Origin: Glandiceps talaboti
Taxonomy: Eukaryota > Hemichordata > Enteropneusta > Spengelidae
Direction of reading: 5' to 3'
NCBI RefSeq assembly: GCF_964340395.1
Contig: NC_135558.1
Location: forward strand, 198,001 to 262,000
Length of the DNA stretch: 64,000 nucleotides
Shown here one piece after another: positions 54,940 to 64,000 of this stretch. Under the pieces are notes generated by a model, which was given only the letters and a program-made list of their open reading frames with translations, searched no databases and was not told the DNA's origin. The position numbers and the translations under genes were made by a program. The stretch's first letter is position 1. Every line of letters starts with the position of its first letter.

Positions 54940-56690
54940 CGATATGCTGAAGGCTAATATAGGACTTTGTTGGTTCGTTTTTCCTGGCTATTCACCTTTA
55001 CATTATAAACATAGGTTTGAGACAAGGGGGCATACCAATCCGTATACGTATACAAATTACTCAATGTTTTAAACATAGGTGCATGCCCCTACTTTCGTTC
55101 AAGAAAACTAGCATGGTAATTTTAAGTTAAGTGATGTCGCTCAACATGCTAAGTTGTACTGTAAAATTGTCTTGGTGTATGTTGACAAGGCAAAAGACAA
55201 GTTGTTGATCGAGTCTGCGCACTTCGGTGTAAATAGGATCAGCTATGTTCATCTTGTCAGCCGACGTCGGTTGCTATTGGTAACGCGATATAAAAGCGAG
55301 AAGCTGTCAAATTCTTGTAATTGATGCTACTTCTAGGAACAGCGACTATGACCATGGCCTCAAGCTTATGGGCCAAAGGTTACCATCTGTGTGAAAACAT
55401 TGCCGAGTTAAACACAGCATAGAAATGTGAAATGTTCACCTTTTTCTTCTATTCGGATACTAGTAGAGAGATCTACACCCGGAGGTCAACGCTTACATGA
55501 CAGATACACTCTGAATATCCGACAGACGTTTACAGCAACTCGTCCCTCTTTGTACATTACATGAACTTTGAACCTTCAGCATTGGGATTAAAGGTCATAA
55601 TATCACTTAGTATAGTAGTGGCAAACGGAAGCTAGTTTTAAAAGTCCAAGGGGAAGGCGATAAAACCAGATTATGTAGATGATTTACCGCCAACTTCACA
55701 ATCCCTGCATGCCCTTTGCAAATGTGTATGCTAATACCCCAGTTTTTTTGTATCGGAGATCATCTCTGGGTAGACAGCTTCCCTGTGTACTAGCGCATAT
55801 TGTCATACATGGCTTCTGAGTGTCGTGTAAGAAAAGATTGATAAATAGTGTGTATTTATACAAATATTGAACAATAACCGCTCTAACTTTTCCTTGATGT
55901 CCCTGACACTTGCCCCCTCACGTTCAGGTTCTCAGCATTAGAGAAGTAGGGGAGGTGATGAGAGGGGCCTATGAAATGGGTGTTCGATTATTCCAGGCTG
56001 TTGTTTGCACGATTTGTCTTTGGTATTTGCATATTATGATGCTTACTTTTCTATTCAAAGGTTATGTAAATGATGATGCACACAAGAGTTTCTAAAGAAT
56101 CGTGCTTATTAGTGATTCTATTTCAAAGTTTCGTTCAACACCCCAAAGTGGTCCATCGAGACCATTACCCAGTCAACCAGAATCAAGAACCTTCAGTATC
56201 CAGTAAGAAGTCCCATGCAATCCTTTCACAGAGAATTAACCAGGTTACACAACGTTCAAGCTTTCAGTAGTCAACGTCAAACACAGTTAATACTAGTATC
56301 ACAGTACCTTTATGTGAGTATCGTTAGAACCCCAGCTAGATGTGACTTTGGTTGTTCTGCAAGTGATAAGTCTTTTGCATCTATTTATGCTAATAACCAT
56401 CCACCTTCGTTGGTTGCATCTTTCCACGTAATTAGTTGCACACTGGGTCGATCTTTCATTCTTCCGCTGTGCTAATCACGCTTTCTTCTTGTTCTCAGAC
56501 AGTAGAACAAATGAACGAGTTATTGTGAACTAAACTTTGATGGCTTTACTTGTCTCATTGTCAAGTGGAAAGAGGGATTAAACTAGTTTTTGCATGACTG
56601 ACTGAGTGATTAACTGACGTATAGACTTTAGTTATTCATTGAACGAGGACGAAATAAAATAGTTCCAATTTAAACATATTTCTTGAAATA
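54940..56690. other. No recognised gene
   Basis: Unique-looking DNA. A possible exon with consensus ends lies at 56129-56202 (74 bp; acceptor ATTTCAAAG, donor TATCCA/GTAAGA; phase 1 in, 0 out), reading SFNTPKWSIETITQSTRIKN. It is phase-compatible with the candidate exon at 54329 but has no further support. Confidence 0.3.
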
Positions 56691-56695
56691 TATGT

Positions 56696-56955
56696 ATGTA
56701 TGTGTGTGTATGTATGTATGTATGTATGTATGCATGTATGTATGTATGTATGTGTGTATGTATGTATGTATGTATGTATGTATGTATGTATGTGTGTATG
56801 TATGTATGTGTGTATGTATGTATGTATGTATATGTGTGTGTGTATGTATGTATGTATGTATGTGTGTGTGTATGTATGTATGTATGTATGTATGTATGTG
56901 TGTGTGTGTATGTATGTATGTATGTATGTATGTATGTATGTATGTATGTACGCAT
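56696..56955. repeat. (TATG)n microsatellite with TGTG interruptions
   Basis: About 60 TATG units broken by TGTG variants. The YVCMYVCM and HTYIHTYI frames are artefacts. Confidence 0.95.
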
Positions 56956-57139
56956 GCATGCACGCTTGTTGTTTGTATTTATTTCCCGGTGATTTAGGGG
57001 GCATTATTTTCCTAGACACATAAATATAGAGGCATATCGGCGAAACATTCCTACCTGAAACCTTTAATAGTTGTAAGCAATGTACAGAGAAACCAAGCCC
57101 GTGAACAGCCCCCCCCCACACACACACACACACACACAT

Positions 57140-57920
57140 CCAATGTGATTAATTGGTACAAACTTGGTAACGTCCTTGGTAAACTACTGTCCGTCTTCCC
57201 AAGGGACGTAATATACTTCTTTTGTTGTTTACACTTCCGCTTGCCTCATTTGACATGGGAACGTGCTATGGGTGTTGACGGATAGGGCCAACGAAGGAAC
57301 GAACTACATTTGACAAAGTGGTGAGAAATTGGGCCACTCCATGACGCTTGGGATAAACACTGGAACGAATTGTCTCGTCGATCGCATGTCATGACCAACT
57401 TTGATGGGAAATGTGTACGTTACATTAGTCTTCTGGCAAACGCTGTCTCTTTTAGTTGTAAATTTCGTCACAACTGAATGTTTGTGTGTAGAGTACAGTA
57501 TCAACAAAACTCGCAAGGAATTTAAACTGCACCATCCTCACGTGAACTTTATAGCGAACTTTTATTTGTAAGGTCGTGATCCAAAGCTGAAGGTACCGTA
57601 CGGCACTACATTTGTTCTACACGCTAAATCACCCTAAAAGATCAAGGTTTCTGTGTCTCCTTTTTGTGATTTAATAGCACAATTCTATCGTAAATCACCG
57701 ATGATTTGAGAATAGATGTCTAATACAACATCGTTAAATTGCATTAATAGCGACGATTGTCCACACCATTTGAGGTGATAGGAACTGCTCGTGACCGCAT
57801 TACTGAAACAGCAGTGGTATCACTTGTCATGGCTATGTGTAATCGGCATTGATAGGTGTCCCTGAAATACCCAAGTTGTAGAAATAATATGGTCTCAAAA
57901 TAAGACACGTCTGTCTGTCT
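57140..57920. other. No recognisable feature
   Basis: Follows a short CA run at 57112-57137. The 70-codon minus frame at 57304-57516 is not recognised. Confidence 0.4.
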
Positions 57921-57922
57921 GT

Positions 57923-58066
57923 ATGTATACATACATACATACATACATACATACATACATACATACATACATACATACATACATACGTACGTACGTACGT
58001 ACATACATACATACATACATACATACATACATACATACATACATACATACATACATACATACATAC
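57923..58066. repeat. (CATA)n microsatellite
   Basis: About 35 units with a central CGTA block. Confidence 0.95.
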
Positions 58067-58779
58067 GCACAAGAACATTTGCAACATTGCTATAACTATT
58101 TATAGGAATTGCGGGTGTTTAATACAGATACAGCACATACTGTAAGAGGACAAAGTAACTAACCCACTGCGCAGTCTCACTTTAGAAATGTAAAAACATC
58201 GCACAATGCCGGTTTAATAGCAAAGAAAACAAAAGTTTTCATTCATGCTCGTTGTGTATCTTTTCCTCTGTGGATGTGGCTGCCAACTAGATTCGTTCAC
58301 TAGACATTCATTGCATAATTAAACTGTCATCACTATGATATGATACAATTTGTGGTTCATTGCACAGTAACATAAGAAACGTAGGATTAATTCCAAACAT
58401 TAACATTTTACTGAAAGGAGATTTCGGTGATACTGTGTTTTGCGCATGCGTACATTAATTGCGCATTATCCTAGATATTCGCAAGATATTCCCGATGATC
58501 AATAGATGAATAATAGTTGCCTCCATAAGAAGAGGGGAGAGTAAATTTGAAATACAGCGATTCAAAATTGTTATAATCACTGAGCCTACTCCAGCATTGA
58601 AACAATAAGTACATATTTTGTGTCTGTGTATGCATGCACATGTGTTTGACTGTCTGTTAGTGCGTGTTCTTGTGCCTTAGATTATGTGCGACTCAGAATG
58701 AGCAACTTCTTACAATGTTAACGTCATATTGTATATGTGTGATTAATATTCTCACACTAAACAATTTCACCTATGACAG

Positions 58780-58855
58780 TGTGTCTGGCCTAGTGGTTTA
58801 AATAAATCAGTAGGGTGTCATTCCTGTGATTTATGGGTTGATAGATCGCACGTAT
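58780..58855 (+). mobile_element. tRNA-derived SINE-like head
   Basis: TGGCCTAGTGGTTTAAA is a near-perfect A box, followed about 35 bases later by GGGTTGATAGATC, a degenerate B box. No tail was recognised. Confidence 0.4.
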
Positions 58856-59143
58856 AAGACATTCCATAAATCTTCATTGAGTTTGTTGTTACGGGGCTAC
58901 CGTCGAGGTTATGCATGTCTAGAGCTATTATTATATCTCGGACAACATGGACGATTTAACAACTGTTATAGTGTTGTCTACGATCAGAATTAGGTTGGTA
59001 CAATCATCCCTAGGGGGACGTTCTTAGTTTCTTCGAACAAAAGGCTGGCGTGAAAATTGTAGGCGTGTACTCCGGAAGTGCATTCAAATGACAGGTTGTC
59101 ATAGGGAGAAATGTAGATGAAGCACATACACAATTATAGGTAC

Positions 59144-59144
<1 letters not shown>

Positions 59145-59215
<71 letters not shown>

Positions 59216-59240
59216 CACAAACAAACAAACAAACACACAC

Positions 59241-59322
<82 letters not shown>
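59145..59322. repeat. (CA)n-(CAAA)n-(TA)n microsatellite
   Basis: CA units with CAAA variants to about 59244, then about 39 TA units. Confidence 0.95.
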
Positions 59323-59324
<2 letters not shown>

Positions 59325-59329
59325 CATAT

Positions 59330-60960
59330 AAGTGTCTTACTGGAGAGAACAGTGCTCGGTGCAATATTAGCAACAGACCATTATAGACTTTAATAATTCA
59401 AAAGAATAAGGATGTTATAAATATAAGTCGTTACTCCGAATTTCACCCTTCCTTAGCGACCATCGTTGAGAAAGCGTGAAATGTGAAACTACAATAATGT
59501 CATAGTTGCCTTTTTCAGTTGACTGGTTCAACGGCGGTGATGGAGAGGGTGGAGGGTCTAGAGAAACATTCCTGTCTATGGTAAAGTCTGCCTAGGTTGC
59601 CCATTTATGTTACAAGGTTTACCGATTAAAAGTACGGTGCAAGATATTGGCATCTGTGCAACCATTGGTGCACCTTTGCCAGATTTTTCCTTCTGTTTAA
59701 TATGGGGTTCCCAAACTTTAATACAAAAAAAAAAACCATCGATGTCAGTCATTAATGAAATTCACACATGGCTCACGCTACGCCTTGATACCGTGGTCGG
59801 CTCTAGTCACCACTCTTGTGTTTTTAGCTCTAGTTCTTTGGAGAGGTAGCCGAACTCGCAAAAAATAGATAAAATGCAAACTTTAAAAAAATAACTTCGC
59901 AGCAGAAGCACATACAGAGTTAACGTTATTTGTTGTTGACTGACTGGGAATCCACTTTTTAAAGGAACAGAACTATTAGGAGATCTATTCAAATACACTC
60001 AGTTGCTTGTCAAGTTTGAATTAGCAAACATTAAACTTGCGAAGTAGATAATAGAATGAAAGGTATTCCAAGAATCTAGATATAACATTTCAGGTCGAAG
60101 ACAGAGTCTGTTTTTCTAAAAGAAAAAATAAACAGCTTGTGTTCTGTAACACCTTATTTACCTAAGCAGTGTATACTGATAATTGACATGTAAAATGTGT
60201 TTGTATTCAATGAATATAGTGTATGAAATAATGTCTAGTCGTTTACATCCAAGTTGTTTTCATTTCGCCTCACGCCTGTATAAACATCAAAAACCGGTCT
60301 GTTGTTTCCTTTGATTCGAAACACATGTCTAACTTCAGAAGTTTTCAAATTATGAACCTTGTTGTAACAATGATTCAACCGAAATCAGACTTCTGTATCG
60401 TTCTTGAAGACTAATTTGCACAAAGCACTGTTTTTGCAATTTGACTATGTAAGAATATTTTATACTCAAAGACATGTGCAATAATGATTGACTTTTTACG
60501 CCAAGATATTCATAATAGTAGTAGTACCCAAAAATAAGCTCCCCTCAACCAATTATTCCTTCTCGGTCAAAAAGTACTGAGATGTGTATGACATGATTGC
60601 ATATACAATACATGACCTTTTGATGTGAAAAAGAATCAACGTACAATGACACGAAGACCTAATTCTCCTGACCGATTCGATTTTGCAGCATGGATGTAAA
60701 TCTATGGAGCAAACTCTGAATGCTAGAATGTCGAAAATTCGTTTGAAGACCGACAAATGCCAACTGTTTTGGCGGGATGCTGTTTTGGAATTGTTAACAA
60801 TGGATGCAATTTCGATATGCTTCAGTGGTATATTACGTAAGAGCTTCATTTGAGCACGACACTAAACAGCGATTTCGTGGAATATCACGCTCTAATCTTC
60901 CTTGGTAAATCTAACGACCACTCTAAAGATCAAATAACAATCAACAAGTCATCGAGAATG
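59330..60960. other. No confident gene; possible retroelement trace at 60690-60840
   Basis: On the plus strand GCKSMEQTLNARMSKI and LKTDKCQLFWRDAV faintly resemble the part of Ty3/gypsy reverse transcriptase after the active site. The resemblance is short and a frame change is needed to extend it. Nothing else is recognised here. Confidence 0.25.
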
Positions 60961-60963
60961 ACA

Positions 60964-61913
60964 TAGTCCCCGCTATGATTGGGTTTTAAGGAATTATCAC
61001 TACTCTGATCACGCAACAACACTTGTGAACTTAAATCAAACAGACTTAGATATGTTGTGTCTGCTTGTTGGACATGGAACATGCCTACAACAATAAACGA
61101 TTGGTCGGGTATGGGGGATCATATCATGATGAAAATGGATATGCACATGTATGTCATAGAACACTGTTCTAATACCAACTTTGAATGAGATCTGTTCAAG
61201 CATGTCTGAGTTATGGCTTTGGACATGGAAAATTCACAAACAAAATGGCTGCAAGTGGCCATATTGGATTGTATCATGACAACAAATGGATATGCACATG
61301 TATGTCATAGAACACTGTCCTAACACCAACTTTGAATGAGATCTGTTCAAGCATATCTGAGTTATGACTTTGGACATAGAAAAACCGCAAACAAAATGGC
61401 TGCCAGGCGGCCATATTGGATCGTATCACAACAACAATGAATATGCACATGTATGTCATAGAACACTGTCCTAACACCAACTTTGAATGAGATCTGTTCA
61501 AGCATATCTGAGTTATGGCTTTGGACATGGAAAATTCGCAAACAAAATGGCTGCCAGGCAGCCATATTGGATCGTATCATGATGAAAATGGATATGCACA
61601 TGTATGTCATAGAACACTGTCCTAATACCAACTTTGAATGAAATCTGTTCAAGCATGTCTGAGTTATGGCTTTAGACAGGGAAAATGTGCAAAGAAAATG
61701 GCTGCTAGGCGGCCATATTGGATCGTATCATGAAACAAATTGACGTGCATATGTATGCCATTGTATGTTGCCCCTGTACCAAGTTTGAAAAAAAACAGGC
61801 CAGGCATCTCCAAGATACGGCTGCAGACGGACGGATGCACGGACGCACGGACGCACGGACAGACGGAACCCAATCCATAAGTCCCCGTCCCGGACTTCGT
61901 CCGGCGGGGACTA
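60964..61913 (+). mobile_element. Pearl/Helitron-like non-autonomous element with internal tandem repeats
   Basis: The ends TAGTCCCCGC (60964-60973) and GCGGGGACTA (61904-61913) are exact inverses. Inside are about four tandem units of 150 bp (starts near 61122, 61272, 61422 and 61573; each has GGATATGCACATGTATGTCA and a CAAAATGGCTGC...GGCCATATTGGAT block) and a diverged fifth. An ACGG/ACGC-rich stretch (61826-61867) follows, then a stable hairpin and CTAAT. This order (leader, core repeats, ACGG microsatellite, terminal stem-loop) matches what is described for pearl-type elements of bivalves and echinoderms. No coding capacity. Confidence 0.7.
61881..61911 (+). other. Terminal hairpin of the pearl/Helitron-like element
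   Basis: GTCCCCG and CCGGAC pair with GTCCGG and CGGGGAC around a TTC loop with a two-base bulge. CTAAT follows directly, fitting the CTRRT end of Helitrons. Confidence 0.7.
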
Positions 61914-61919
61914 ATAAGA

Positions 61920-63920
61920 CTGGACCGTAAGCACCAAAAATAGGTCATGTTCCTGGGGCATCATTATTCGAAAATTGAGCAATAACTGTAAATTTAAAAC
62001 TACAGATATCCTATCCTTCAAGACAAATCTTATTCATAACGACGACACAAATATAATTTCTTCAAAATATGTGTTGTGTTTGCAAACATGGTTACTGTAA
62101 AAATATACACTATTATAGAAAACCTTGCAAGAATTGAAACGCCATGCCTTTAAAATGTTATCATAAATTACCATATTATTGTACTTCAGAATTGAATGAT
62201 TAAGTCATCCAAAAGTTTACAAAATTGTTTGTGTTAAAATCAAGCAACCTACCAACATTTTATAGGGATCACCAATCTCCTTTCAAATTGACTTTAGTTA
62301 CTGTGTAGTGTAGCCATTGTTTTGTATTAAAATCTACGAAAACGAGGTGACACTAAACGAGTTGTTAGAACGGGCAAAGACTTGCCGACAGACAAGGTAT
62401 TGATTTCGAATGTCTGGTCTCTTAGGTCGTAATCAAATACCTTCCTAGGGCTAGGGCAAGTATAGATATTGTAAATAATTATTTTTTCAAGCTAACTGCA
62501 AGACGATCATACATATTACTTATAAAGGGTGTTGGGGCAGAAACCCTATGAATATAACTTCCATGTTTTGAACAGCTGATAAAACGCTTAAACCGTTCTG
62601 TTACACATACACAATAAATTTTTAGTTTTCACAATAAAATGTTCAACCCTTCTTAGTGTTATCTTATTGATGGACCAACATTGCAGAAGAAGAAGGATCA
62701 TCTATCTATGCATATAGTAGGAAGGTAGGCATGATCATTTGGCTGCCACCTCATCTACTTGAACACTGCAGTTAGGCATGCTTTCAAAGGCAGACATAAT
62801 TCTCGGAACTATCAAAGGTAGGGGCTAGGGTGTGTGGGGAACGGAGAGGGGCGATTTCCCGTCTACGTACTTTGGAATGCTTACGAAGCAAATATAATAG
62901 ACCGGCAAACTCGACGGCATGCTAACCCCAATTCAACAACGCATGCCTTAGGCCGCTACTGCAGGAGTTAACAAAACTGTCGACCTCTTTGCCAAGTTTT
63001 TTTTGTACTTTTCAGAGATATGCCCTTTGTGTGACCTTTACTGCATCAGTAACATGCAAGGACCCCTTCTTCACTGAAAACAAAATACATATGGGTGAAT
63101 ATGAGCGACAAAAGGTTCAATTAGCTCCAGGCAATGTGACCTGAAATGTGAAAATATTCTCTCAAGTCACATGCTGTACGATGCCTCGTGTTAAGTACAT
63201 AATTCATCTATTCTATACTGAGTCGTATTGGTTTTTCCCCAATTCTTTTGGAGTGGGGCAATTTGTTGTAAGCCTAGAAGGAAAAGTCGAAGATGTATGA
63301 CAAACTGCAATGAGAACTAAACATACCAGGTGCCATGAACAACATTCTTTTACTACTGTGTGTCGTCTGCAAATACTTCGTACTTTTCTTTTCTGACCAC
63401 GCTCTTTTGCTTACAAGAGATTATTTAGCTTTGAAAGGCTTGTTTGTTTGAATTCTAAAGATAGTGCCGAGAATGTTAAGTTAATCGGAGCATTGTGATA
63501 GGAGACCAATTTTATGGTTGTAAGAAATTGGAAAAAGGGCAGTTAATACTCAAAGGACTATTACCTTTACAGTGTACGCATGCGCACACGTAACTTAACT
63601 TCGACATTTCCCTTCATTTCCAGATGTTGTTTTTAAAAATAAAAGCTCCTTCTGTATGTGTGAACCTCAAATATTTGCATTGAAATGATTGTTAATTTAC
63701 AATGATGGTTACCATTGACTGGAAAATACTACAGTTCACTGTTTAATTAGCACTTCTATTTGGACAAAGTATGACCTGTAAGCAATCAAAAAAGTCCATG
63801 CGACGTGAAAAGTAAGAACACGTGACATCATGACAAATCGTGCAGCAGGCCATAAAAGGACAAAGGTTGCCTGATAAATGACCTGGTTGCATCGATGAAG
63901 TGAAGAAGTACCCAACGAAG
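61920..63920. other. No recognisable feature
   Basis: AT-rich DNA without coding resemblance. Confidence 0.4.
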
Positions 63921-63921
63921 A

Positions 63922-63947
63922 CAATGATGATGATGATGATGATGATG

Positions 63948-63988
<41 letters not shown>
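63922..63988. repeat. Palindromic (GAT)n-(CAT)n microsatellite
   Basis: About nine GAT units run straight into about thirteen ATC/CAT units, giving a near-perfect inverted repeat able to fold on itself. GTT units begin after it at the window edge. Confidence 0.9.
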
Positions 63989-64000
63989 GTTGTTGTTGTT

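Noticed and set aside
61274-61948. Minus frames of 84-96 codons with repeated MYMCIF and QPFCLRF motifs
   Set aside because: They are translations of the 150 bp tandem units of the pearl-like element, whose unit length (a multiple of three) keeps the frame open by chance.

Overview
The window reads as nuclear DNA from a marine invertebrate animal. Supporting this are spliced genes with GT-AG introns, a nuclear hormone receptor zinc-finger exon, two ependymin-related genes, several families of non-LTR retrotransposons (one with a 2A-like motif in its ORF1), a pearl/Helitron-like element and very many di- to pentanucleotide microsatellites. I cannot fix the phylum; a lophotrochozoan or a non-vertebrate deuterostome would fit. 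No bacterial-style operon, CRISPR array, rRNA or intact tRNA gene is seen. Most long uninterrupted reading frames here are microsatellites read as protein (SLSLS, RERER, YVCMYVCM, HTYIHTYI) and are not genes.

Region by region. 1-9 kb: the 5' end of an NR2E-type nuclear receptor gene on the minus strand (DNA-binding-domain exon at 454-744, a tiny start-codon exon at 7674-7683, and a 6.9 kb intron between them holding several microsatellites). 9.5-10.6 kb: the 5' part of a LINE with a 2A-like DVEPNPGP motif, lying between two direct repeats of about 117 bp. 13.7-14.9 kb: a decayed LINE 3' end with a (CAA)n tail. 15.5-18.6 kb: a 3.08 kb non-coding element with 12 bp terminal inverted repeats and a 7-8 bp target duplication (hAT-like). 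18.9-20.8 kb: a minisatellite of about 37 copies of a roughly 50 bp G-rich unit. 22.6-26.1 kb and 34.9-38.2 kb: two four-exon ependymin-related genes, head to tail on the minus strand, with identical intron phases. Between them sits a recently inserted LINE (29134-32766, 13 bp target duplication, 1147-codon frame with YADD) nested in the tail of an older repeat, next to a broken LINE on the other strand.

38-49 kb is mostly intergenic, with a long imperfect hairpin (39.64 kb), a Helitron-like module (43.1-43.7 kb) and a 5'-truncated LINE framed by (ATATG)n arrays (45.0-46.6 kb). At 49837-49957 there is a short plus-strand exon encoding a start Met and a signal peptide with a consensus splice donor; a phase-compatible 69 bp candidate exon lies at 54329-54397. 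The rest (54-64 kb) holds a LINE 3' end with a (TGAT)n tail, large microsatellites, tRNA-like SINE heads, and a 950 bp pearl/Helitron-like element with about four 150 bp tandem units, an ACGG-rich stretch and a terminal hairpin.

The two ependymin-related genes are the only pair with an evident functional relationship (secreted lysosomal or extracellular lipid/calcium-binding type proteins by family). The nuclear receptor and the 49.8 kb secreted-protein gene are separate loci whose remaining exons lie outside the window or could not be recognised. Exon boundaries were set by eye from splice consensus, reading frame and paralogue comparison; no alignment or database search was run.
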